Assembly: GCF_030812415.1 (NCBI RefSeq)
Contig: NZ_JAUSST010000011.1
Coordinates: 1-64,000 of the forward strand
Length of the DNA: 64,000 nt
From: Paenibacillus harenae
GTDB lineage: Bacteria; Bacillota; Bacilli; Paenibacillales; Paenibacillaceae
Reading direction: 5' to 3'
This document shows positions 24,431-32,397 of the stretch, in pieces. The notes beneath the pieces were generated by a model. That model made no database searches. It was not told the DNA's origin and saw nothing but the letters and a program-made list of their open reading frames with translations. A program made the translations under genes and the position numbers. How positions within the stretch are numbered: the stretch's first letter is position 1; every line of letters starts with the position of its first letter.

Positions 24431-25768
24431 TTACTTGCTTAGCAGCTTATTGGCTTTCTCCGCCGCTGCATCGAGCGCGTCCTGCGGTGCCGTTTTCGGA
24501 TCGAGAATGGCCTTTTCGATTGCTTCCTTAACGATCTTGGCCACTTCCGGATAAGCGTTCTCCATCGGACGCGGTCTCGCATGTTCCAACTGGTCCACGG
24601 CAACCTTGAACTGCGGATGCTCCGCAAAATGCGTCTTCAGCTCTTCGCTTTCCACGGCAGACAGACGGGTCGGCAGGTAACCGACATGCTTATGCTGGTA
24701 GATCGTATTTTCCTTGGACGTCATCCATTTCATAAACTCCCATGCCGCTTCTTTCTCTTCATCGGTGCTCTTTGACGTCATGACAAGCTGGCATCCGCCG
24801 GTCGGAACGCCGTAGCTTACATTAGCGGGCATGAATGCCGTTTCCAATTCAAAGCCGTTGCCCTTCGCGATTTCCAGACTGCCGGTAACGCCAGCGGTGG
24901 AGGCGAACTTGAAAGCCGACATTTGATTCGCGAAGTCTTTCTCCGCGGTAGCGCCCGCTTCGTCGCCTACTGGAATTTTGATGAGACCTTCACTAGATAA
25001 TTTCTTCCAGAATTGTACCGGAGCAACGCCTTCCGGCGTATTGAATGCAGCCGATTTGCCGTCTTCGCTCAACATTTGGCCGCCGCTTTGGGCAACCAAC
25101 GCTTCATAGAACCAAATATCGGCAGGCACCGTCATGCCGATTTTCCCCTTCTCCTTCAACACGCGGGAATACTGCTCCAGTTCATCCCAAGTCTTCGGAC
25201 CTTCCGGATCGAGGCCGGCGTCTTTCAGCATCGTGACGTTTTTATATAAAATCGGTGTGCTGCGCATGAAAGGAAGGCCGAACAGCTTATCGTCCACATA
25301 GGCATTCCCCATTAAGCCGGGATTGAAATCTTCAAGTTGAAGCTGGTCTTTATCTCTTTCCGCGTAAGTCGTCAGCTCTTCCAGCATGCCGGAACGGGCA
25401 AATACGCCGGTAGAGGCAATTTCAAGGTCGGTTACCGCAGGTGCGTCTCCCGCCGCGAATGCCGCCTGCACTTTGGCATGAAGATCGTCGTAGCCGCCTT
25501 GGTGCTCTGCGATCACTTCGATTTTGTCCTGCGATTCGTTGAATTCCTTGACCATGTGCAGCTTCGCTTCCTCGATCTTGTCGCCGAACGCGTACCAATA
25601 CTTAATGACGATTTTCTCGGACGCTGCGGAATCCGTGCTCTCCGCTTTAGCTCCGCTGTTCTCGTTGCCCGTGCTGCCGTTCGTGCCGGTCGTTCCGTTC
25701 GATCCGCATGCCGCCAATACTACCACCATGAAAATCGCAAGCGAGAGTGCAGTAAGCTTCTTAACCAT
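24431..25768 (-). CDS. Extracellular solute-binding lipoprotein (UgpB/family 1)
   Basis: This 445-residue lipoprotein has a signal peptide ending in the lipobox LAAC (Cys21), then a Ser/Thr/Asn/Gly-rich linker to about residue 48. A family-1 periplasmic-binding domain follows (KYWYAFGD, FARSGMLEELTTY, FGLPFMRSTPILYKN, GVPTGGCQLVMTSKS). UgpB-type sequences bind sn-glycerol-3-phosphate and glycerophosphodiesters; the two GDPD genes and GlpP in the block support that specificity here. GGTGGAGGATTAGACA precedes the ATG. The GlpP-type leader terminator lies 52 bases upstream. Confidence 0.88.
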   Translation of the reverse strand: MVKKLTALSLAIFMVVVLAACGSNGTTGTNGSTGNENSGAKAESTDSAASEKIVIKYWYAFGDKIEEAKLHMVKEFNESQDKIEVIAEHQGGYDDLHAKVQAAFAAGDAPAVTDLEIASTGVFARSGMLEELTTYAERDKDQLQLEDFNPGLMGNAYVDDKLFGLPFMRSTPILYKNVTMLKDAGLDPEGPKTWDELEQYSRVLKEKGKIGMTVPADIWFYEALVAQSGGQMLSEDGKSAAFNTPEGVAPVQFWKKLSSEGLIKIPVGDEAGATAEKDFANQMSAFKFASTAGVTGSLEIAKGNGFELETAFMPANVSYGVPTGGCQLVMTSKSTDEEKEAAWEFMKWMTSKENTIYQHKHVGYLPTRLSAVESEELKTHFAEHPQFKVAVDQLEHARPRPMENAYPEVAKIVKEAIEKAILDPKTAPQDALDAAAEKANKLLSK

Positions 25769-25819
25769 TGTCTAATCCTCCACCTTTTCTTTGTTTGAAA
25801 TAGGCCGATGCATAAAAAA

Positions 25820-25868
25820 GAAACCTTAATCCTGCTGCGGACATGACGTCCGCAGCGGATAAGGTTTC
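25820..25868 (-). terminator. Leader terminator before the importer genes, candidate GlpP-controlled attenuator
   Basis: On the minus strand a long stem (GAAACCTT, GGAT, GCTGCGGAC paired with GTCCGCAGC, ATCC, AAGGTTTC; one bulge each side) caps GTCAT and runs into CTTTTTTATG. It stands between the GlpP gene (stop 25983) and the solute-binding gene (start 25768). It either ends the GlpP message or acts as an attenuator that GlpP bypasses when glycerol-3-phosphate is present. Confidence 0.8.
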
Positions 25869-25982
25869 TCCAATGCTCCAACCTATTGCTATTTACTTTT
25901 CATAATGAATGATACGGGACAACTATTAACGCTGTGTTATCGGGTTGCAAAGATTATATGAATTCACTAGGGGGCGGTAGAC

Positions 25983-26609
25983 TTATATGATTTGCCGGAC
26001 TTTCTTGCCTGGAAGAGGCGTCGCATCCGTCCACAGCTCGGGTTTGGACGATGAAATGGCCGTGGCTCCGTTTTTCAAACATTCCTCCGCGTGGCTTCGC
26101 TCATATAATAACCCCCCTGTAATAATAGGGATCGAAGTGAAGGCTTTCACCTTGCCGATCATGTCGGGAATGCGGGCAGGCATCACTTCGATGATGTCGG
26201 GCTCGATCTGGCAAAGGCTCTTGGCGATATTGTCCAATCCTTCGGTATCGACGAGGAAGAAGCGTTGTATGGTCATTAAGTCCATTTTCTTCGCGGTTTT
26301 CACCACATTCGTTTTCGTCGAAATAATGCCGGTCGGTTTGATGGCCTTCGCCAAATATTCGAGACCGTAGTTGTCCGTGCTGAGGCCGCCAATCTTATCG
26401 AGATGCAGGAAGACCGGAAGTTGATGCTCCTTGAACACGTCGACATAGCCTTTCACGACACCGATGTGACCCGTTAACAGAAAGACGCCGCTTAATTGGC
26501 CGCGTAGCGATAGAGCGACTTCGATATGTCTCGGATCCTTGATCGAAGCGATCCTCCTGTGCATGGCGAGCCCTTTGAAAAAGGCGTCATGATTCATCGG
26601 GTTCTTCAT
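25983..26609 (-). CDS. glpP: GlpP-type glycerol-3-phosphate-responsive antiterminator
   Basis: This 208-residue protein matches the GlpP superfamily: VFLLTGHIGVVKGYVD, PVFLHLDKIGGLSTDNYGLE, GIISTKTN, RFFLVDTEGLDNI and the C-terminal PIITGGLLYERSHAEECL. In Bacillus subtilis GlpP binds leader RNAs of glpD, glpFK and glpTQ with glycerol-3-phosphate and prevents termination. Finding it immediately upstream of a UgpB-GDPD operon with a leader terminator strongly suggests the same control. GAGGAGGCGGCACAT precedes the ATG. The upstream metallophosphoesterase gene ends 19 bases before it. Confidence 0.9.
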   Translation of the reverse strand: MKNPMNHDAFFKGLAMHRRIASIKDPRHIEVALSLRGQLSGVFLLTGHIGVVKGYVDVFKEHQLPVFLHLDKIGGLSTDNYGLEYLAKAIKPTGIISTKTNVVKTAKKMDLMTIQRFFLVDTEGLDNIAKSLCQIEPDIIEVMPARIPDMIGKVKAFTSIPIITGGLLYERSHAEECLKNGATAISSSKPELWTDATPLPGKKVRQII

Positions 26610-26627
26610 ATGTGCCGCCTCCTCACG

Positions 26628-27473
26628 TTATTTCGGCTGTACAGCGGTTAACAAAGATACAACGAGCTCGCGGTCCGCGTCTGTCCCCCGGGCGTTAGGG
26701 TTAGGGGTAAAATGCACCATATGCTGATGCAGCATAGGGGCGTTCTCCAGAACGTCAGCGTCTGTAATATCTACCGCAGAGATTCTGATCTCCTCTTCCG
26801 TGAGTTCCACGATCCGAAAGCCGTGTTGATCCAGACAGGCGGATAACTGCACGAATGTCCAATTGTTTTGCGCAACGATCGAATCCACATGCGTGTGGCC
26901 GTTGAAATAGACGCCGATCCCTTTTTTCCGGTTCAAAATGCGCCACATGTCAATGCTCGGATGGATCGAACCCTTCTCTCTCTCCGATCTTGCCGTTGTG
27001 TTATAGACGGGATGATGGCCGAAGACGAGCAGCGGCTTCGTTCCGGAAGCCTCCACCATTTCTTCCAGCCAATGCAGCTGCTCGACGTCTAGCCAGCCGC
27101 CCCAGTCTTCGAAGTCCATCTCTTTGGCCGTGTCGAGGAACACCAGCATCGCAGCCTCGGCGTCAATCGCGTGATACCGCTGCTGGCCCGTAATCTCCAG
27201 CACTTCCCTTCTCGTCTGCCAATAGAGATCATGGTTGCCCAGTACATGGATGAAATTTCTATCCTCACGCCGCAGCAGCTCGTAAACCTCCTCCAGCTCC
27301 AAAGTTGAACCGAAATTCGTAAGGTCTCCAAGCGATATATGCAACTCGGCATCCATTTCCAGAAAACGTCCCAGCAAGGTGTGATAGAAAGCGGTCCCCG
27401 CCTCCTGCAATCCCGGAATCGACTTATCGATTTCGTGATAATGCAAATCTCCCATCAGAACTAATTTCATCAT
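26628..27473 (-). CDS. Metallophosphoesterase (CpdA/GpdQ-like)
   Basis: This 281-residue calcineurin-type phosphoesterase has the full metal-ligand series: GDLHYHE (Asp9, His11), GDLTNFGS (about 49), GNHD (about 78), GHHP and GHTH. Relatives include CpdA and the glycerophosphodiesterase GpdQ, so a role on phosphodiesters fits the operon, though the substrate is inference. GGAGAGAAATG precedes the ATG. It is the first gene of the nine-gene co-oriented block; a weak promoter (TTAACG, 18 bases, TATACC) may lie in 27500-27560. Confidence 0.88.
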   Translation of the reverse strand: MMKLVLMGDLHYHEIDKSIPGLQEAGTAFYHTLLGRFLEMDAELHISLGDLTNFGSTLELEEVYELLRREDRNFIHVLGNHDLYWQTRREVLEITGQQRYHAIDAEAAMLVFLDTAKEMDFEDWGGWLDVEQLHWLEEMVEASGTKPLLVFGHHPVYNTTARSEREKGSIHPSIDMWRILNRKKGIGVYFNGHTHVDSIVAQNNWTFVQLSACLDQHGFRIVELTEEEIRISAVDITDADVLENAPMLHQHMVHFTPNPNARGTDADRELVVSLLTAVQPK

Positions 27474-27608
27474 TTCTCTCCTTTTGGCTTAACCAAATTT
27501 GTTTTTCCCTCCCTAATGGTATAGGCCAAGTATTGCGTGACCGTTAAATGGGGAAGTAGTTTTTGTAAAGATGCGTGCCGTCTAACCCATTTTGATCCGG
27601 ACGGTAGT

Positions 27609-28598
27609 TTAAAATAGGCTATCCGGAACGTAATAAACTTTCTGCGTATTTTGTTTATTTACCGGGTCTGTAACTATCGTAAAATAAACGTTGCCGTTTT
27701 TTGTCTGTACTCCCTCGATTTCATGGGTTCCGACATTTGTAATATTCACAAGGGTTTTGAATGTTCCCGTGTTTGACATCATGGCAATCTGCGGTGTATC
27801 CCCTTCCGCGCCGCCTGACGTATATATTTCCGTATTATCGAGCATATCGGCACCTTGGAAAGAGCCGTTCGGTCTGACAATAGCGCTGCCCGACTGCGTA
27901 AAGCTGGCAACGCAGGCGCCTACCGCCGCCGCACTGTCCATTTGTACCTGTTCATTGCCGTCAAGAAGCTGGTTTAATTTTACCGTGTCGTAAATGGACC
28001 AAGTGACGGTTCCTTCTGCAGTTTGTATGCGGAAGACAGTATGGGTACTGTTGCCGCCGGCATCAACGCGGTATGTCTCGCCTAATCTTGTACCGGTCTT
28101 ATTGGCGTAATTCATATAGGTGAACCGATGAAGATCCGTGTAATCATATGTTGCGCCCGGCGAGTATTGAAGTCTTGCTACCTGGAGCGACCAGTAATAG
28201 GATGTGGAAGAGTCCGCTTTAGAACTGAAATAGAAGTAATTAATACCATTGTAAGTATACATGTCCAGCGTTTGGCAGTGACCGGTATTGGTGATGGTCA
28301 TTTCATCAACGTAAGTAGCGTCGCTTCCGTTTATGAGCAACCTTGAAAGATAGCATGTCCCCCCGGACCGCTGAGTTACATAAAGATAAGTTGAAGCGAT
28401 ATAAGCTTTCTGGACAGCCACGTTGTGTTTAAGTCCTTTGAGATTGTAGGCGAGCGTTGCCGAGGCGTTTACGGTTTTCCCGGGGGTTGCCGCAAATGCG
28501 GGCAAAACAGACATTCCCCAAATAAGAATGGCGAGAACAACAGTTGTGAGTATTTTTAATTGCCTTTTCATCAGGCTCGGCTTTTGAACTTGTATCAT
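27609..28598 (-). CDS. Secreted helveticin-J-like protein (class III bacteriocin family)
   Basis: This 329-residue protein has a signal peptide (1-36, cleaved after AFA). The mature part follows the helveticin J pattern: HNVAVQKAYIASTYLYV, HCQTLDMY, an aromatic FYFSSKAD strand, QVARLQY..TDLHRFTYMN, FRIQTAEGTVTWSIYD and the C-terminal HEIEGVQTKNGNVYFTIV. Helveticin J is a large heat-labile bacteriocin of Lactobacillus helveticus; the fold of this family is a propeller-like repeat, and many homologues lack proven killing activity. GGAGGTATCCGT precedes the ATG. No immunity gene is evident next to it. The family call rests on motif order only. Confidence 0.6.
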   Translation of the reverse strand: MIQVQKPSLMKRQLKILTTVVLAILIWGMSVLPAFAATPGKTVNASATLAYNLKGLKHNVAVQKAYIASTYLYVTQRSGGTCYLSRLLINGSDATYVDEMTITNTGHCQTLDMYTYNGINYFYFSSKADSSTSYYWSLQVARLQYSPGATYDYTDLHRFTYMNYANKTGTRLGETYRVDAGGNSTHTVFRIQTAEGTVTWSIYDTVKLNQLLDGNEQVQMDSAAAVGACVASFTQSGSAIVRPNGSFQGADMLDNTEIYTSGGAEGDTPQIAMMSNTGTFKTLVNITNVGTHEIEGVQTKNGNVYFTIVTDPVNKQNTQKVYYVPDSLF

Positions 28599-28698
28599 AC
28601 GGATACCTCCATTAAAATGATAATTTAATTGGACTTCAGTTCATACTCTTTCGCAACAATTCTCCTTTCCTGCTTAGTGCAAGCGCCAAGTACGTAAA

Positions 28699-28756
28699 AA
28701 AAACCCGAACATCGTAACTCCATCTGCTAGAAGGAAGAGATACATGTTTGGGTTTT
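28699..28756 (-). terminator. Terminator of the MerR-SRPBCC unit
   Basis: On minus, AAACCCAAACAT pairs with ATGTTCGGGTTT over a long loop, followed by TTTTTACG. It lies between the SRPBCC gene and the helveticin-like gene. Confidence 0.75.
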
Positions 28757-28860
28757 CGGCTCTACTCCACCCGGACAACCAAAATCTTCGGATAACGCTT
28801 GCGTGTTCATTATCGTGTCGGGGGCAAGCATAGTCAAGTTAAGAAATTATGTGGGGAAAA

Positions 28861-29322
28861 TTAATTCGATGCATCCTTTACGGCTTCGCTTCGTACTAAA
28901 TCGACAAAATCGTCAACGACTTTGTTGTTATTTTTGGAACCTCCTAGTTTCAGCAGGGAGCGTCCAAGGAAATTGATGCCTTCGTTCTGACCCGAATAAA
29001 TAAAGGTCGTCAGATTTTCTCCTTCTTTTTTCAACGTATATCCGGCTTGAATATTGAACGCCTTCGCTAAAACAAATGCCATTTTTTTATGCTTCAGACG
29101 GTCGGTATCTTCATACTCGATTTCCGTTACGGTATACGTTTCTCTTCTTTTGCCTTCTTGATAAGTCTGAAGATAGGTGGAGCCAACAACTCCTTCTTTT
29201 AAGTCGATCGGCTTATGTTCGATGACATTGGGCATGATTCGCTGAATTTGGTCCAAGTCGAACAGTCTCCACACGGTTTCGATATTTGCCGGAATTTGTA
29301 TTTCTTTGCTCCATGTAATCAT
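28861..29322 (-). CDS. SRPBCC (START-like) family protein
   Basis: This 153-residue protein of the SRPBCC hydrophobic-ligand-binding fold has an N-terminal strand/helix (SKEIQIPANIETVWRLFDL), a central antiparallel sheet and a C-terminal helix. Members bind or modify small hydrophobic molecules; no catalytic residues can be named here. Its start overlaps the MerR gene stop by four bases, so both are made from one message. The pair may be a sensor plus ligand-binding module. Confidence 0.8.
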   Translation of the reverse strand: MITWSKEIQIPANIETVWRLFDLDQIQRIMPNVIEHKPIDLKEGVVGSTYLQTYQEGKRRETYTVTEIEYEDTDRLKHKKMAFVLAKAFNIQAGYTLKKEGENLTTFIYSGQNEGINFLGRSLLKLGGSKNNNKVVDDFVDLVRSEAVKDASN

Positions 29323-29663
29323 TTTTCTGCCCCGTTTCCTTCATCGATGAATGAATCAATGTCCTTAATAATGGCTTCAATCTCCTCAACCTGATGACTT
29401 AACTTCCTCTTCTTCTCCTGTAATATAAGTTCCAAGTCATCCAATGAACGTTTCTCGACATAATCCTTCATTTCCTGAATCGAAAATCCGAATCTGCGCA
29501 AATGAAAAAGCAGACGTGCCATTAAATACGAATGATTGTCGTAGTACTTGTAATGATTATCGGGATCTACGTATACAGGCTCCAGAAGTTTAATCTCCGC
29601 GTAATATCTTAACGTCTCTTTGGTCAGCTCGGTCATAGTGGCAAACTCGCCTATGCGATACAT
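29319..29663 (-). CDS. MerR-family regulator
   Basis: The product has 114 residues from ATG 29661-29663 (AAGGGGAGCCGAG). The N-terminal MerR winged helix (YRIGEFATMTELTKETLRYY, and LLEPVYVD) precedes a C-terminal coiled coil (QEKKRKLSHQVEEIEAIIKD) for dimerisation. There is no effector domain or Cys, so an organic ligand or none is expected. The promoter has a 20-base spacer with a palindrome (29686-29717), the classic site twisted by MerR proteins, so it probably controls its own operon. Confidence 0.88.
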   Translation of the reverse strand: MYRIGEFATMTELTKETLRYYAEIKLLEPVYVDPDNHYKYYDNHSYLMARLLFHLRRFGFSIQEMKDYVEKRSLDDLELILQEKKRKLSHQVEEIEAIIKDIDSFIDEGNGAEK

Positions 29664-29685
29664 CTCGGCTCCCCTTTCAGACGTT

Positions 29686-29717
29686 ATTATAAACGATGTG
29701 GCGCACCACGCAGTCAA
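29686..29717 (-). promoter_or_regulatory. MerR-type promoter with 20-base spacer and palindrome
   Basis: On minus, TTGACT (29717-29712) and TATAAT (29691-29686) are 20 bases apart, against the normal 17. The spacer contains GTGGTGCGCCAC (29698-29709), palindromic except for the central pair. Overlong spacers with dyads are the hallmark of MerR-activated promoters. Confidence 0.7.
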
Positions 29718-29801
29718 GCTTAATGCCGCAAGGTTAACTTATTATGCCAAATTGCGGGGATGATATAACTTATAATACTAAGTACGTCTCGTTTATACAC
29801 G

Positions 29802-29852
29802 AAAAAGCCGTTAGAAACGCATACCAAAGGTATGTTTCTTGTTTCCAACGGC
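29802..29852 (-). terminator. Terminator of the imine-reductase-like gene
   Basis: On minus, GCCGTTGGAAAC pairs with GTTTCTAACGGC (one mismatch) and TTTTTCG follows. It sits 31 bases past the stop at 29883. Confidence 0.8.
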
Positions 29853-29882
29853 CCATTCGAAACCTAAGCGATGTATGTCCAA

Positions 29883-30866
29883 CTAATCTCTCTTCACCGA
29901 AGCCTCATGATGGAGCACATCCGCCGGATTGCCATCAAGCGAACGGAGACTCGTCATGCTCTCGAAGACGCGATCGAATCCATCATTTCCATAGCCCTTG
30001 AATACCATCCGATCGGCAACGGACTGGATAGGAAGCAGCCAATCAGCTGGCACGCCCAATTCCTGACTGCTCTTGACGATGTTGTCCAGCCCGAGCTTGT
30101 TGACCGTCATGTTGGATATATCGGTGGCATAATCGCCTTCATCCAGTCTGCGGGCAGAATCCATACTTGTCAGCATAGGAACAATCAAGTGCTGCAGCCA
30201 ATTGCTTGTATACGGCAGGAACTCCTTGGCTGAAATATTGGCCGTTCGCAGCAGCGCATGGGCGTGAAAATAGCTGTACCAGGCACCGTACATCATCGTA
30301 AGCATCGCCAGGTCATGCAGCAATGCCACACCGGGATCTTCGCTCAGATAGATCGTATTTCCGCCTAGCAGTTGCAGCACCGGCAGGTGCGTTTCGAAAA
30401 GCTCCTTACGGCCACCATAGAGAATAAGCGCCTCGGGCCTGCCGATCATCGGGGGAATCGCCATGATCGCCCCATCCAAATAATCGATGCCCCTATCTTC
30501 AGCCCATGCGCTCATGCGACGCGCTTCATCAGGCGTTCCGGTGGTCAAGTTGACGATGATTCGGCCAGCAAGATCTGTCTCTAAAGGCATAAACGTGCTT
30601 CGTACAACCTCATAAGTCGACAAGCAGACCACGATCACACTGCTAGCCGTAACTGCCTCGGCTGCCGTCTCTGCCCGAACCGCCCCGTTGCCGACAAGCC
30701 TGTCTCCCTTGCCTGCCGAACGATTCCAGACCGTCACGGGATGGCCGGCCGCAAGAAAGGCTGCCGCCAGCGCCTGTCCCATATTCCCTAACCCAACAAC
30801 AGTCACGGAGCGCAAACTTTCTCCATTTTCATTAACCATATTTTTGGTCGACAATTTATCGTTCAT
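29883..30866 (-). CDS. NAD(P)-dependent imine-reductase-like oxidoreductase
   Basis: The product has 327 residues from ATG 30864-30866 (AGGAGGAGAGGAA). An N-terminal Rossmann fold has GLGNMGQALA (29-38) and an arginine/serine NADP-type edge (WNRSAGK), followed by the all-alpha 6-phosphogluconate-dehydrogenase-like domain. The segment DGAIMAIPPMIGRPEALILY is characteristic of imine reductases, which reduce cyclic imines with NADPH. The natural substrate is unknown. It is divergent from a MerR regulator (97-base gap). The longer frame to 31013 is not supported. Confidence 0.8.
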   Translation of the reverse strand: MNDKLSTKNMVNENGESLRSVTVVGLGNMGQALAAAFLAAGHPVTVWNRSAGKGDRLVGNGAVRAETAAEAVTASSVIVVCLSTYEVVRSTFMPLETDLAGRIIVNLTTGTPDEARRMSAWAEDRGIDYLDGAIMAIPPMIGRPEALILYGGRKELFETHLPVLQLLGGNTIYLSEDPGVALLHDLAMLTMMYGAWYSYFHAHALLRTANISAKEFLPYTSNWLQHLIVPMLTSMDSARRLDEGDYATDISNMTVNKLGLDNIVKSSQELGVPADWLLPIQSVADRMVFKGYGNDGFDRVFESMTSLRSLDGNPADVLHHEASVKRD

Positions 30867-30963
30867 TTCCTCTCCTCCTTGAAATCGGTTTACGTTACTC
30901 TTTCTTTCTGCGGTACGCCCGGCATATAATGTAATTAATATTTGACCGGGGAGGTCCGAAAAA

Positions 30964-31344
30964 ATGAAAATCAGCGAATTGTCTCGTCTCACGAATGTCA
31001 GCCCGCGCGCCATTAGGCATTACGAGGAAAAAGGTCTGTTGCAGTCCAACAGACTCGACAACGACTACCGTGATTTCAGTGAATCCGCCATCGATCGGAT
31101 CCATTCGATCCAACTTTACTTAAAGCTGGGATTAACGGCTGATGAAATACGAAGCCTGTTCCAGTGCGAAGTCGCATCGCCGGACGATTACGAATATTGC
31201 ACGGAAATGCTGGAAATCTACGAAGGAAAGCTGCACAAGGTGAAGCGGCAGATCGAATCCATGTTGCAATTGAAGAAACTGCTGGAGCGCCAGGTCGCGC
31301 TGACGGCGGCCGGGAAAAAAGAAGATATGCGAATATCCGTCTAG
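30964..31344 (+). CDS. MerR-family regulator
   Basis: This 126-residue protein has the MerR helix-turn-helix at residues 1-70 (ISELSRLTNVSPRAIRHYEE, KGLLQSNRLDNDYRDFSE) and a C-terminal coiled coil with one effector-region Cys pair spaced far apart (CEVASPDDYEYC). It is divergent from the imine-reductase-like gene and convergent with the SDR gene at 31406. The SDR promoter carries a 20-base spacer with a perfect dyad, so it is a strong candidate target. GGGGAGG lies 9 bases before the ATG; TATAAT at about 30926 may be its -10. Confidence 0.88.
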   Translation: MKISELSRLTNVSPRAIRHYEEKGLLQSNRLDNDYRDFSESAIDRIHSIQLYLKLGLTADEIRSLFQCEVASPDDYEYCTEMLEIYEGKLHKVKRQIESMLQLKKLLERQVALTAAGKKEDMRISV

Positions 31345-31405
31345 ACGCATCAGCTTCTCAGAATGGACTGGACCTACTGGACCTGAATGTCGATGATCCG
31401 TTCAT

Positions 31406-32164
31406 TTATACCACTGAAAGGCCTTGGCTCAGACCGCCGTCTATGGATAGTTTGACACCTGTCGTAAAGGTGGCCTCAAAGGCAAGGAACAGCACAGCCT
31501 TGGCCACCTCCTCCGGAGAACCATGACGTTTCATTGGCGTAATCCGGTCGCCAAGCTCCTCGAAGGCGGCCCGTTCGGTTTCCGTGAAACCAGCTACCCC
31601 CATCGTACGCGTTTTGATAAATCCAGGACTGACCACATTGACGCGAACGTCTCGCGGCAACAATTCAGCGGCAAAACCTGAAGCAAGCGACCTTAATGCG
31701 GCTTTGGATGCGCCGTAAACACTCATTCCCGGAGTGCCGCCTTCATCCGCAACGGATGATGTGAATACGATCGAACCGCCTTTTCGAATCAACGGCGACA
31801 GACGCTGTACCGTGAAGAAAGCCCCCTTCGTATTAATGGCGAACGTCTTGTCATACGAGCTTTCGGTCACTGCTTCGAAAGGTTCCAGCAGCGCGATTCC
31901 TGCATTGATGTGGATAAAGTCTATCTCCCCGAATCGTTCCGCAGCGTAAGCGCCTAATGCTTCAATATCCTCCATGCGCGATACATCGGACTGAATGACA
32001 TGCGCCCGTTCTCCTAATTCGCGTCTTGCTTCTTCAACGTTCTTCGGACTGCGTCCTGTCAGGATGACCTCGGCTCCTCCCGCAAGCAAAGCTTTGGCGA
32101 CTGCCATTCCCATACCATGCGTGCCGCCCGTAATAACGGCCTTCTTTCCTGCATATTCTCTCAT
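31406..32164 (-). CDS. SDR-family oxidoreductase
   Basis: This 252-residue classical SDR has [10 protein letters not shown] (12-21), an N-A-G motif (INAGIA), catalytic Ser (FTSSVAD), Y-x-x-x-K (YGASK) and a C-terminal SIDGGLSQG. Similar SDR genes are often controlled by MerR regulators of the AdhR/YhjB kind. GCAGGAGGAATAAAAAG precedes the ATG. The promoter at 32215-32246 has the MerR architecture. Substrate unknown. Confidence 0.9.
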   Translation of the reverse strand: MREYAGKKAVITGGTHGMGMAVAKALLAGGAEVILTGRSPKNVEEARRELGERAHVIQSDVSRMEDIEALGAYAAERFGEIDFIHINAGIALLEPFEAVTESSYDKTFAINTKGAFFTVQRLSPLIRKGGSIVFTSSVADEGGTPGMSVYGASKAALRSLASGFAAELLPRDVRVNVVSPGFIKTRTMGVAGFTETERAAFEELGDRITPMKRHGSPEEVAKAVLFLAFEATFTTGVKLSIDGGLSQGLSVV

Positions 32165-32214
32165 CTTTTTATTCCTCCTGCTCCGTATTTAGTTTGTTTC
32201 GTCTTTCTGAGATC

Positions 32215-32246
32215 AGTATAAAGTTTCACGCTTATGTGAAGGTCAA
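32215..32246 (-). promoter_or_regulatory. MerR-type promoter of the SDR gene, perfect dyad in a 20-base spacer
   Basis: On minus, TTGACC (32246-32241) and TATACT (32220-32215) are 20 bases apart. The spacer holds TTCAC-N6-GTGAA (32225-32240), a perfect inverted repeat. The layout matches promoters of AdhR-type MerR activators. Confidence 0.75.
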
Positions 32247-32315
32247 TAGCTAATTTTTCAACTAGTCGAAAATTAACGAAAAAGAAAAGCCGTTTGTTTG
32301 GACAGCTTGCAATAC

Positions 32316-32375
32316 AAAAAAAACGATCATACTCTATCGCAAAAGCAAAGCTCATGCTAAGAGTGATCGTTTTTG
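32316..32375 (-). terminator. Terminator of the DUF2935 gene
   Basis: On minus, AAAACGATCACTCT pairs with AGAGTATGATCGTTTT (small bulge) over a 24-base loop and continues TTTT. It separates the DUF2935 gene from the SDR promoter. Confidence 0.8.
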
Positions 32376-32397
32376 GGGTCTTCCTCATGTTAATAGG

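Noticed and set aside
25869-25982. Catabolite-response-like element TTGCAACCCGATAACA before the importer genes
   Set aside because: The spacing of the central CG is off by one from the consensus, so it is not a credible CcpA site.
30867-30963. MerR-type promoter in the imine-reductase/merR gap
   Set aside because: TATAAT is present near 30926, but no -35 at 19-20 bases with a centred dyad could be found.
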